Below, piece by piece: positions 43,582 to 55,217 of a DNA stretch of 64,000 nucleotides. The DNA is from Desmodesmus armatus. Its lineage: Eukaryota > Chlorophyta > Chlorophyceae > Sphaeropleales > Scenedesmaceae. Made by a program: the position numbers and the translations under genes. The stretch covers positions 124,001-188,000 of the forward strand of contig VIIQ02000667.1 of the NCBI GenBank assembly GCA_007449985.2, written 5' to 3'. A model generated the notes under the pieces. It did not search any database and was not told the DNA's origin. It saw only the letters and a list, made by a program, of their open reading frames with translations. How positions within the stretch are numbered: position 1 is the stretch's first letter; each line of letters starts with the position of its first letter.

Positions 43582-46500
43582 CCCACTGAGTGTTTAGTGT
43601 GCATGCCGCAGCACCGTGTAGCGCTGGGCGTGCCCAGCTGCAGCTGCGTGGCGACTGTGTGTTCCCTGTATGCAAGGCTGCCAGCCTGTGCGACACACAA
43701 CTTGCAAGTTGCTGGTAGAGTGCATTTGTGCATCTGTGACCTCTTCAGTGCCACTGGTCGACTGGCTGAACATGCATCATCAATTTTTGAACTGCCATCT
43801 GTTTGCTGCCATGTGCCATGGCATGTATGCGATCCTGCATCTAGTTAGTACCTTCATTCTTTTGTTTACGGAGCTCTGTAACATCACAAGCAACACTGGG
43901 ACCCATCCTACGTTCATTTTTATGTCTTGAAATGGCCTTGGATACTTTGGCCTGACATGCCCTCACTATGCCCCCACTGGGGAACACGGTGTTTCAGGGT
44001 TCGGTCAGGCTGGACCAACCCCTGCGGGACAGTTGAGCCTCTCAGTGTTCGTAAACCCAGAAAGCTGGCACTGGCTGAGTTGACTCGGCCCAGATTGGCA
44101 TGAACTAGTCCAGTTGAGGCATGGGCCCAGAGTCCTAAAGCCCAGAGTCGTAAGGCCCAGAGTCTTGCATTGCATCAGCATAGTTGATTTACACAACAAT
44201 CCAGACAGTGCAAACACATCAGGCCTGGGCTGTGACCCAACTGCAACCAACAACCATGAATGCATGCAGCATGCCGCAACGGGGGCAAGCACTGCACTGC
44301 AGTACTTGAAGTACTTTGGCCACTTACACAAGAAAAGCAAGAGCAAAAAGCGCTTGAAATGCGCCATGCGATGAGCGTGGGGCACTGACCCATTGCACCA
44401 ACTGTGCGTTTCCAGCAGGCGGCCCGCAAGTTGCATTCTTCCCCTCTCGGCCTCTGATATGACACAGCAGCTGGCCCAGCTACACCGAGTAGCCGCTACA
44501 TGATGGTAGCTTGAAGCCTGTGGATGACAGCCTCTGGTGTCACCCCAACTGCTAGCCTAGCAAGGGCCTTGCAACCTGACATTGGCCATGGACCCCACAC
44601 CACCAGCAATGTTGCACTGCCTTCGGCACATACCGGCTGCTTGAAGCAGTGGCTTTGAAGCGCAACACAGACTGTCCGCACCTGGATTTGAGAAGTTCAT
44701 GGCATATCCTTGCATCAAACGTCAGCACCCCCTGCTATGAAAGGCCACATGCACTGCATGTGGCATTTGTGGCACAAGCAGCGTTAGCCACACGGGGCCT
44801 TGGGTGCATTCCCATAAAACCTATAGGTAGCTACCAGACAAGCTCTGCAACAGTGGCAGAGCTTCATGTTTGACAGCAGTGCACTTGCCTCAACTGAAGC
44901 TCTGAGCCAGTGGCTCACACAGACGCCAACAGGGCACCCCCAGCCTCTGATGGTGCTTTTTCCGGCGGTCATCAAATGCATCACAACATAAAGTATCAAA
45001 AGCAACATATTGGACAGCAACCCTCTTGAAGTGTGCTGGCGCCTGCACACTTTGCAGCACTGCTTGAAGAGGCGACATGAAATCAGAGGCTGAATGAAAC
45101 CAAAATGCTGACAGACCTCGCAGTGCGGCACTCAAACAACAAAGCGTCTTCTGCATGTGCAGGCACCTCAGGGCCTGCACTATCAAATAGTGCAACGGGT
45201 GCTGAGCCCTGGCCGTTACTGCACGGCCTGGCAGGCTGGTGGCACAAGATTCAAACCGTCAAACTTGGAGTTGCGACTGTTGCAGCAAACAACATGTCGA
45301 AGCAATCTCATTGTGACGCCGTCATCAAACACAGAGCTGCCAGCAGCACCAAGGTACCATCAATCCCTTCGACCGCCCTACCCGGGCCCTACAGGGGCCT
45401 TGTCCTCTTCAGATGAATTTGCCGCAGCCTGAACTAAACAAACATAGATGTAGACTCTGAGGGCCTCAGTGACTGCACCCCAAACACAAACCTGCTGTGC
45501 TATCAAATGGTGCGACCTGCATGAAATGCGCGGCCGCAGGCTGGTGGATGACACACTGACGTCACACCTCCAACAACACACCCATGCAACTCATTGCTAC
45601 TGGCAACACCCATGCAACTCATTGCCCCTGGCAGGCAGCACAGCGCTGCCAACAGGTGCCATCCTACCATCGCCAACTTCCCCATCCTTACCCTGGATGC
45701 AACTTCTGCACCTAAATCACCTCAAAGACTGGATGAAACCCAACAAAAGACATAAAGCTGCAGTGGCAGCGCTATCAAACAGTGCGGCTCCGAGTGTGGA
45801 GTACTGGGTGGCACTACCATCACGCGACAGGCAGCAAGCATACACCAAAAAGTGACATTGCTCTTCTAAGCATGTACAGCAGTGCCATTGCAAGGCGGCA
45901 CAGCGCTGCCACTGGGTGCCAACTTGCAGCTACCATGGTCATGCTGAGTGGCACTACCATCCCACAACAGGCAGCAAGCACACACCAAACATGAGACTGC
46001 TCTACCATGCATGCACACGCAGTGCCATCGTGATGCAGCACAGCGCTGCCAATTGGTGCCAAGCTACCATCAACATACACAATCACCCCCCCCCCCCCAC
46101 ACACACACACACCCCTAGAAATGATCCAGGATCTTGATGACTCATCACCTCAGATGAAACCATGATAGAGGCAAACGGCTAACCGCACCCACAACCAAAA
46201 AAACTACTTTGTGGATGAAAGAAGAATTTGGACAAGGTGCACACGACTGCACTATCACCATGGCGGTACAACGTGTGGCCTGCACTCCGTGTCAAACAAC
46301 AGGCGTCGCCTGCTTCCAATTGGAGCGCACAATGCCAGTGGTTGCATATTCACACTGTTGCACCAGCAGATGCCATGCCGCATGTCCTGCCGCCATACCA
46401 AACAAGCTGTCTGGTGCCACACAGTCTCAATCAGAGGCAGCACAGTGCTGACAGTGGCCCAACCCACACTGTGACACAAACCTCCGAGGTTTGTTGAACA

Positions 46501-46761
46501 TAGTGTCCTCCTGTACCTCCCTACCAATCCACATGCATGCCCACCATGCACTATGTCAGCCGCCGGGAACAGCTCCCAACATTATCGCCACAACACAAAG
46601 GCAACGACGTATCATGCGGCAAGTTGCCATTTTCAAGAGAAATGCAAGCCAGGTGGCCAAGTGCACCGTGGTCTGGTACAACCAATGCTCTGACCAAACC
46701 CCTCAAAACGCACTGCCCGCTGCAGCCGCTAGATCAACCTTGACCCCAACAGCAAAATGCA
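43582..46761. other. gene-free stretch of 3.2 kb
   Basis: No coding region, RNA gene or transposon ends are recognised. Small local repeats occur, for example AAGCCCAGAGTC / AAGGCCCAGAGTC at 44138-44165 and CAACACCCATGCAACTCATTG at about 45587-45625. A GGCGGCACAGCGCTGCCA-type unit recurs near 45892 and in weaker form elsewhere. Confidence 0.45.
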
Positions 46762-49349
46762 TCAGCCGCTGGCCTTGACCCCACCAGAAGACTCGATCAA
46801 GTTAGTGCCGCCAGTGACCTGAATGGTATCTGTGCCACCCGCTGAACGAATGGTGTTTGCACCCCCTGTGACCTGAATTGTGTTGCCACCCCCTGAGCCA
46901 CCAAAGTAGATGGTGCGTGAGCCACCCGCACCCTTGTGGCCATTGGAGTCCCCATTCCCTGCCTCAGCCTTTGCGTTGGCATCAACACCCGAACCAGCGC
47001 CCGCACCAGCACCAGCACCAGCATTGCCAGCACCGGTGCTGCCCCCAGTACCGGTACTGCCACCGCTGGTGCTTCCCCCACTGCCACTGGCACCTCCCTT
47101 TGCATCGGCGTCGGCACCAGCACCAGCCGTGGTGCTGGGGCTAGGGCTGGGACTTGGGCTGGGGCTGACACCAGTGCCTGCAGCAGTCTTAGCGCTGGCA
47201 TCACCACCTGTACCGGTACTGCCACCGCTGGCACCCTTCTTGTCGTCAATGTTATCGCTGTCATTGACATCATCATCATTGTCAGTTGCGGTGGCGCCGC
47301 CTGTGCCGGCAGCAGCCTTGGCGTTGGCATCACCCCCTGTACCGGTACTGCCAGCACCTCCCTTTGCATTGGCGTCAGCACCTCCAGAAGTGGTGCTGGT
47401 GCTGGGGCTAGGGCTGGGGCTTGGGCTGGGGCTGGGGCTGCCACTGGAACCGGCAGCAGCCTTAGCGCTGGCATCACCACCTGTACCAGCACTGCCGCCA
47501 CTGGTGCTGCCGCCGTTAGCGCCAGCAGCAGCCTTGTCGTCGCCGTTATCGCTGTCATCATCATCCTTGTCAGAACCGGATGTGCCGCCGGTGCCGGCAG
47601 CAGCCTTGGCGTTGGCATCACCCCCTGTACCGGCACTGCCACCGGTGGTACCACTGGTGCTGCCACCACCGGAGCTTCCACTTGTGCCAGAAGCAGCCTG
47701 TGACTTGGCGTCACCACTGGTGCCGGCAGCAGCACCAGCATCCGCACCACTGGTGCTGCCACCGTTGGCGCCAGCAGCAGCCTTCTTGTGGTCACAGTCG
47801 CAGTCATCGTCATCCTTCTTGTCATCCTTTTTGTCATCCTTTTTGTCAGAGCCGGAGGTGCTGCCTGTGCCTGCAGCAGCCTTGGCGCTGGCATCACCCC
47901 CTGTACCGGCACTGCCACCGCTGGTGCTGCCGCCCCCACTGCCACTGCCAGCTCCTCCCTTTGCATTGGCGTCAGCACCAGCAGTAGTGGTGCTTGAGCT
48001 AGGGCTGGGGCTTGGGCTGGGGCTAGGGCTAACACCCGTGCTGGCAGCAGCCAAGGCATTGGCACCACCGCTTGCACCAGCACCCAGTGCCGGTGATGTG
48101 CCAACAGTGGTGGATGCTGTGCTGCCACCCGCCCCAATGCCGGCACCAGCAGTGCCACCCATGGTAGATGCGGTACCACTGGCAGTGCCACCGACACCTG
48201 CACCAGCAGAGCCACCCACACCTGCACCAGCAGTGCCGCTGGTGAATGCGGTGCCACCAGCAGTGCCACCAGTGGTGGATGCAGTGCTGCCGCCGGTTGC
48301 GGCACCCAAGCCCGTGACTGAGGGGGTGATCGCAGCACCAGCACTGCTGCCACCAGTGGCAGCAGTGGCAGTGCCACCAGCGGCCGCGCGGCCTAAGAGT
48401 GGCAGCAGTGCTGAAAGGGCGTTGGCCTGCCCTCCGGATCCAGAATGTGTCTTCCAGAACCACCATCCTGCACGTGCAATTGTCAGCATCGGTTGCAGAA
48501 GCGTCATCATGGGCGTTATGCAGAAGTTACAACGTCAGCAGCAGCTGAGCGGCGTGTTATTTGATGCTCCTATGCCGGATCTGGCAATGAACACAAGCAG
48601 TCTATCGCACACATGCATGGTGCATGCGCCACCGGCGCAGGCACGTGCCTTGCCTGTCGAATGACTGGAGCAAGCAAACTACTAAAATCATTTTAGTAGT
48701 TTGCTTGCGCCAGTCATTCGTTCAGGCAGTGCCTGATACTCAAGACAATACCCAGTTGGGTTGACTGCATGGGAGCAGTCCTAGTTTGGCGATGCTTCTG
48801 CCACGGTGTTTTTACATGCACCTCTGCTCATACACAGCAATTGGCAAGCTACACCAATGCACACATGCAGCTGCTGAGTCCCTCAGCAGTTGAGGCTCCA
48901 ATTGGCAGCCTGGCAGGGCTTGCTGAGACTGCGCGCAACCTTGGAGTGCCTTGTAGGCAGTTGCTAATAGGCTGGGGGGCTAAAGGTTGCGTCGCTGAAA
49001 CTGCCCAGGCTGAAAGTGTTGCAGCTACCCCTGGCTCCCCCTCCCCACTGTCGTCATATGCCTCAGCTGGGCAACTCACCGAAGAGAAGCTTTCGGGGAA
49101 CAGCAGGCACAGCTTCGTTTTGGTCTGCATGCGACCCTAGCAAGGCAAGTGTCGCAACAACGGCGGTGACAGAAATTGTGAGAAATTGTGGGCGATGAGC
49201 GATGCGACCACGTACATGCTGCCGCCTCCTTGACGGATGCAGGCGTAAGATTTGATTGCTTTAAATGAGCAAACAGTCTCACCTTGAGCACACAATAGCA
49301 GACTCAACAGAAACAGAGTCCCCACGAGGAGGGCAGTTTTATTCGCCAT
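46762..49349 (-). CDS. gene D: secreted Gly/Ser/Ala/Thr-rich, SP-repeat wall-type protein
   Basis: Two exons: 49349-49283 (67 bases, MANKTALLVGTLFLLSLLLC, a clear signal peptide) and 48467-46762 (TGA), joined in phase 1, about 590 aa. After WWFWKTHSGSGGQANALSAL come long Gly/Thr/Ala/Ser stretches and modules of GGDANAKAAAGTGG. Four (Ser-Pro)n tracts and three acidic patches (for example SDKKDDKKDDKKDDDDCDCD) follow. The last 60 or so residues are a nine-residue array (GGANTIRSA, GGTDTIQVT, GGTNLIESS). (Ser-Pro)n tracts are typical of hydroxyproline-rich glycoproteins of chlorophycean walls, so a glycosylated extracellular matrix role is likely but inferred. It shares exon plan and C-terminal array with gene C. 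A long open frame on the opposite strand is a shadow of the repeats. Confidence 0.82.
48660..48718. repeat. near-perfect palindrome, 29-base arms
   Basis: AATGACTGGAGCAAGCAAAC and the nine bases after it are followed, after a single C, by the reverse complement with one mismatch. It lies in the intron of gene D. The arms contain the AT-rich ACTACTAAAAT. Confidence 0.95.
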
Positions 49350-51229
49350 CGCAACTATTGGTGGCGCTGCGCTGGGGTGAGCGACGAAAGTATGCCTGAA
49401 CTCAGAGCTGTCGAGGTGGAGGGGGCATGTTTCACCGTGGGAACGACTCGGCGAGGGCAGGTGCTTTCGCGGTTCGAGGTTGCGGTTACTTGTCTCCAAG
49501 GTTGACCGATACTTGACCGATAGTGTTGGGCGAAGACTGAGGCGCGTGAGTGAATGCTGCTGATATGAAGGTTTCTACCTGCTTCAGTAAGTAGTCTTTG
49601 AAATAGGTAACGCCTGTTGAAGTGAGCTGAGGGTTGGTCTCCCCCCCCCCCCCCCACAGTGCGCATTGGGTTCTCAATGCACTCTCCGCTGTGTACCATG
49701 ATGTGCCTCCAATGGCAGTTGTCTATGGCATTTGTACCGCCCAATCCTTGCATACCTGATTGTCTATGTTGTCTGAGGAGAGAGGAGGGGCGGTGAGGAT
49801 TTGGCAAGACATGGGGTTTGAGATGGGGCTTGGAATAGCTGGCGAGTAGCTGGGGAGTAAATTAAATCAAGTGAAGACGCTCCAATACCCCACCCTACCC
49901 CCTACCTCAGCCTTAGCATCATGCCAGTCACTCCCATACATCATGTTCCACCTTTTTTTTACTGAGCTTTCATGTGTTCTCAACTCCAGTTTATTTCAAC
50001 TTCAGTCCTGCCTGCCAAGCCATGCAAGCGTGGCCGAGTGACTGTGCCAAGTACGCAAACGGCATTGTTGCTTCCACACAGCCACACCCTTTTTCGCCGG
50101 GATCGGACGCAATCCAAAGGAGCTGGCCTCCCGCAGCCATTGGCAGTGCACTGCACCTCCACACTTAACTGCACTGGCAGTGTAAAACACACGAACTGCA
50201 TCCTCAACAGGGAGGATTTCCCCCCTCCAAAACCTACATACCAGTGTGACCTTGAAGGCACATGCAAACTCCACTGGCTCATCCGGCGGCTTGACTACAG
50301 CACCTGCCTGGTGGGGAACTATGCTAGTTTAGTGAACATTCATGCGAGCCTCAACAACAAGCAGCACCTGCAACAACGTCCTGCACTGCGAAACGTAAAA
50401 CTTTTCAGTGAGCTTCACTCTGTGCTGGTGAAGCGTAACTCAGACAACAACTACAGTACGGTACTGTATGCTAGTGTGTCATACATGGTCTACTAGATAC
50501 TTGGTTGCGGACCCTCCCCAACCAACCACAACAGCAAAAGGCTGACAAGGGCCAGGGTGTTTAGCGGAGGATGCTATAGACTGCACCTGAGACTCTTGAA
50601 AGGCTAACACAGTCGGACCCTGGAACATCCCCACAATGCTGCACGGCCTGCAAACCGTTTGCACACATAGTGACTATGCATGGCAGCAACACCACCATGG
50701 GACTGTTGCACCAGCCAACACAAAGAATACCCGGTATTATTGTGGGGCAGCACAGTAAACAGCCGCTGGGCACTGACTCAGTGACTGAGCCAGCAGGAGC
50801 CTAGCTGGCACTAACCTTGTCAACAGCCCCTGCCCTGTCCCTCATAGGGTTTCCCTTCTTGCAGGGAAACACATTATCTATCATACATCATCTATCATGC
50901 CTATGCAGCATGCACCCTCGCTTGCCCTATTGCCGTGCTGCATGACGAAAAAGAAAGACAGCAGGCATGCCAGTGACAACCTGCCACTCTCAAGGCAGCA
51001 GCGCTGCTGCCGAACAAGCCGCTTGTGATGAACACCCACTGGTGAAATGAACAACCACATGGCATGGGGGCACTGCCGCCCACAACTTTGAAAGCGCTTC
51101 ACTCTGACACTGGCATTGTCAGAGTGAGACACCGTGAGTGTCTAAGCCTGTTGCCAACAGCTGTGACAGCTTCACTAACTCAATGCGCACCCACTCCAAA
51201 CCCATGCTTGGTGGCCTGAGCAACCCACA
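49350..51229. other. upstream of gene D and downstream of gene C, no gene seen
   Basis: The first 150 bases upstream of gene D share short blocks (for example TTTCGCGGTTCGAGGTTG near 49466) with the region upstream of gene C near 53192, suggesting common promoter elements. A 174-codon plus-strand frame (49972-50496) has no recognisable domain. A hairpin with TCTGACA...TGTCAGA arms lies at about 51101-51124. Confidence 0.45.
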
Positions 51230-53057
51230 TCAGCCGATGGTGTTGATCCCGCCAGAAGATTCAATCGTGTTGGAGCCTCCAGAGGCGTGAATGGTGCTGG
51301 TGCCACCGCTTGAGCGGATAGTGTTGCTGCCGCCACTGGCACTGATGGCGTTGAGGCCTCCGCTTGTTTGGATAGTGTTGGTGCCTCCACTGCCACCGAT
51401 AGTGTTGCTGCCGCCGCTGGCTTGGATGGTGTTGGTGCCGCCACTGGCTTGGATGCTGTTAGTGCCGCCTGATCCACTGATATGGTTGCTACCACCAGAG
51501 GCACCAGCCTTAGCATTGGCATCAGCGCCCGCACCCGCACCCGCACCCGCACCAGCACCAGCACCAGCACCGGCACCAGCACCAGCACCAGCACCAGCAC
51601 CGGCACCGGCACCGGCACCCGCCCCAGCAGCCACACCAGCGCTGCCGCCACTGCCAGCTGCGGCCTTTGCGCTTGCATCAGCCGCTGCTTTTGCGCTTGC
51701 ATCAGCCGCCACCCGTGCGCTTGCGTCAGCGGCTGCTTTTGCGCTGGCAGCGGCAGCGGCTTTTGCGCTGGCATCGGCTGCGGCTTTGGCATCGGCTGCG
51801 GCTTTGGCGTCGGCTGCGGCCTTTGCATCAGCTGCGGCTTTGGCGTCGGCTGCGGCCTTTGCATCGGCTGCTGCCTTTGCATCGGCTGTGGCTTTGGCGT
51901 CTGCTGCGGCCTTTGCATCAGCTGCAGCCTTTGCACCAGCTGCTGCCTTTGCGCTTGCATCAGCTGCGGCTTTGGCGCTGGCATCAGCTGCCGCGCCACC
52001 ACCACTGGCACCAGAAGCCCCAGACTCGGCACTGCCACCGCTGCCAGCAGCAGCCTTTGCATCAGCATCAGCAACAGCGCCAGCACCTGCATTTGCTCCC
52101 GCACCCGCAGCCGCGCCCCCACTGCTGGCTGCGCCTGCGACTGGCAATGCTGCTTGGGTATGGCCAGGAATCACATAGATGCCGCCCGTGGGTGGGACCA
52201 TATAGACGCCGCCAGTGGCAGGCAGGGCCTGTACTTGGGGCGCAGTATATTTACCTGCACAGGTCAACAATGCAGCCGTGTCAACAGACATCACCACCTC
52301 GGTCTCAGACCTAAGGAAATAGTAAGACGATGTCAAGCACCTGTTGCAGCACCAGCTGTGCGTCAACCACTCGAAGCAGCAAGTGCTCAAGGCTGGAGAT
52401 GCATTACCACGAGCGCACATGCTGGTCAGTGCTTGCTCTATGTGCTGCTCGCTCATGTCATGTTTTTGCATGTGCTTGCAGCCTGTGACTGCCAGGTATC
52501 ATCCAAGCAAGTGCTCAAGTTGTGTGTGCTGACTGCAACACTGCCAGTCGCAGTCTGAACTGGCTTCTGCTGTTGCACCATGCCAGGCTGTTTGTGCAAA
52601 AGCAGGGCCAATCTGCACCTACGTACCCCAGAACCACTTCACAGCCGCTGCATGTTATTGCATGCTATACAATGCTGCACTGCACCCAGCATCAGCCCCT
52701 GAGCACTGCACCAAGGCATCACAGCATTGGAGTGCCAGCTTGGTGCCAGCTGCACCCCACCCCCAAGCCAGTGATACCCTGTACCCCTGCCTGCTCACCA
52801 CTGAGGAGCTTGCGTGGTGCAGCTGCCAAGGCCTCACTCTGGCCTCCAAGGGACCCTACAAAGCAGCAGACCAACAGCACAGCTGTATGTCAGTCTTGAG
52901 GGCGCGAACTTCCAGGCCACGACCAACCACATGCTGGTGCTTCCCGACACATGAGAAACAATGATAAATCAAGGAATTGAAATGTCTTACCTTCAGCGCA
53001 TGTCAGCAGACCGAGCAGAAGCAGAAGCCCCACGAAGACGGAAGCAGTGTTCGTCAT
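51230..53057 (-). CDS. gene C: secreted silk-like Gly/Ala protein with nonapeptide array
   Basis: Two exons: 53057-52991 (67 bases, MTNTASVFVGLLLLLGLLTC, signal peptide) and 52254-51230 (TGA), joined in phase 1, about 363 aa. The mature start is KYTAPQVQALPATGGVYMVP. Next come a Gly/Ala/Ser part and a long run of AAADAKA and AAADASAK units. A run of about 18 Gly-Ala dipeptides follows, the dipeptide that forms crystalline sheets in silk fibroin. It ends with ten units of GGTNTIQAS type filling the last 90 residues. The regular nine-residue spacing with an Ile in each unit would suit a beta-solenoid. I know of no named family. The exon plan (67-base first exon, phase-1 intron) is the same as in gene D, so they are paralogues with exchanged middles. 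An extracellular structural role is inferred. Confidence 0.82.
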
Positions 53058-55217
53058 AGCGGCAACCGATCGCGGCAACGGGAAAAGAGACACTCAAATA
53101 CGGTGCAGAACTGAGCTCATGATGCGAAGAGTTTGCTTGGAACGCGCCCGCCGAGGGTGGTTGCCATTGAGACGCGTCCGCCGAGGGCAGTTGCCTTTGC
53201 GGTTCGAGGTTGACCGTTCAGACAGAGTAAGATCGATTATGCTTGATGGCAGAAGAAAAAACATGCTTTCAGAAAGTTTATTGTTTGAAAGAGCATGTGG
53301 CGCCAACAAGTAACCTGGGATGATTTTGTGCTGTGTGCGAGCAGGCTGTTGCTGTTTGCACAGCCTAGTATCTGCTGGGTGCCCACTGCCCGCGTATGGC
53401 GTCAACTGGACATGATTTTGGGTGTTGTAATGCTGTGAGACACATTGCTGCTGGCCCCTGTGTGACTGACCACCACAATGCTCTGCACTGTGACAGGTCA
53501 TAACAATGATGGCGTGATCGACACGGGCCTTTGGGGGCACTTGAACGCTATAATCTCAGCGCCCAGAAAGCCGTTTGCTTCCGTAATTGGTGCGTTAGAA
53601 CACATTAAATCACCTCAAACTTATGGTATATACAATTACGTGCATACTGACATTTACTTTACGAGCACCTCGGCAGTGACAACAGGCTTCTGCCGTGACG
53701 TTTGAGTGTGTAACATACTTATTACATGTCAAACAAGCAAATCTGACCTTTGGCTGGCTAGTATCGCCACCACATGCGCCAGAAGCCACCGATCTTTGTG
53801 ATGGTGATCAACAACAACAGCAATTCAGGCCATGCGGCTGCCCCTGCTGGCTTCTTGGAGGAGCATTGTTGTCATACGAAGCTGTTTCCGTCACAGGACA
53901 CCTTGCTGCTGCGTGTGTGTTGAATGCTGCTGGATGGCAAGGGTGGGTGGTGTCTATGGCCAGTGCAGCTGCAAGGCCTGTGGGGCGAGCACACAAACAG
54001 TATAGACATCATTAGACTTGAACAGCACGTGCAGCATACAGCAGCAGCCCTGCATGCTGAGCAGCAGGCCAGTGTCCCTTGCTGGTGCTGCTGTTCTGCC
54101 ATAGCACACAGCACAGGCAGCAGGAAACCCTCCGAAAAACGTTTTGATAATGTTTAGTAAGTATGTTCGACCATTCCCATCAATAAGAAGGTGAAACGCG
54201 CCGAGTTTCGATAGGGGCCAGTAACGATCACGCCATCATTGTTATGTGAAGAACATATTGAAAAGAAGAGGTGCTGGGTGTGCCTGCGCTGTGTGCATGG
54301 CCATTACAAGGCTTCAGTTGCCTTGCCAAAGCTTGAAACTATAGCCTCACTGCAGCAAGTCTTTACTGCCAGATCACTTCAGTCCGCACAGTGCTTGGAT
54401 CACTGGTGCTGGAAGGGTAACCTCAGGTGCCGGCAGCACCTTGCCACGAGTCTGGGCTGATGTGCAGCAACTTCTGGATGTGATGTCCAATAAACACTGC
54501 CATGATATGGTGAATGGCGCACTGGGCAGGCTGGCGGCACACAGTGTAGGATGGATTCAATCCACTGGCAGTGTGCAGTTTGCCAACCGTTTAGAGGTCT
54601 GGAGCACACACACTCAGGCATTTCAAGGCCCAACTATGAAAATTGCCCGTACCAAGGCCATGAGGCATTTGCAAGCACAAAGTCCGCAGCAAAACACAAC
54701 CAGTCATTTGTAGCGTCTGCCTGTTGCCACACATAGCCGGAAACAAGCCTATGCACTGCTGCTGTAGACCCCCCAGTACAGGCCAGCTTGGACGACACTG
54801 CTGGTCAGCAGAATCAGAATCACTGTAAGCAACACTTGTGCAAAAAGGCGAAGAAAAGACCAAAGATGTCAACACATGAACACACGGTCACTAACTGTCT
54901 GTCAGACATCGGATAGCTTGCCTGCGATCACACGCTGTCACCGTCATCAAGTGCCGCATGCAACCTCCAGTCACAAAGCTGCCATCTGGCGTTTCTACTT
55001 GCGGCTGCAAGGATGCCAACCTGATCGTGGTATCAAGCAGTCACAACGGCTGTGTGCAGCCTTACAGACAGCAAGTCGCTGCCAGCATGCAGTTGCAGCT
55101 GGGCATCCCCAGTGCTGCACAGGGAGCTGCAGTTTGGTGTCAGTCAGGCAGGTCGCCCAGGCTTGCACGGCTGCAGCATGCATACTGACCGTCCGACGAC
55201 ACTGAGTGTTTGGTCAG
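53058..55217. other. gene-free stretch with a candidate TIR element
   Basis: Apart from the inverted-repeat element at 53499-54246 nothing is recognised. The segment 54280-54350 (GTGTGCATGGCCATTACAAGG, GCCTTGCCAAAGCTTGAAAC) is similar to 57137-57190, so a dispersed repeat is present in both places. Confidence 0.45.
53499..54246. mobile_element. possible non-autonomous TIR element (MITE-like)
   Basis: Perfect 22-base terminal inverted repeats (CATAACAATGATGGCGTGAT plus CG) lie at 53499-53520 and 54225-54246, with partial similarity for about ten more bases inwards. The interior of about 700 bases has no transposase-like frame. I do not see a clear target-site duplication in the flanks, so the class is open. 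Confidence 0.55.

Noticed and set aside
46910..48664. 584-codon plus-strand open frame rich in Pro/Leu/Ala
   Set aside because: It lies exactly opposite the repeats of gene D. It has no splice logic or signal peptide, and stays open only because the GC-rich repeats lack stops on both strands.
49972..50496. 174-codon plus-strand frame
   Set aside because: No recognisable domain, no exon partners and unremarkable composition.
51291..52178. 295-codon plus-strand Ala/Pro-rich frame
   Set aside because: Antisense shadow of the Gly-Ala and Ala-Asp-Lys repeats of gene C.
53192..53215. GGTTCGAGG stretch resembling a tRNA T-arm
   Set aside because: No matching acceptor stem, anticodon arm or A box nearby; the same bases recur upstream of gene D and look like a shared promoter block.
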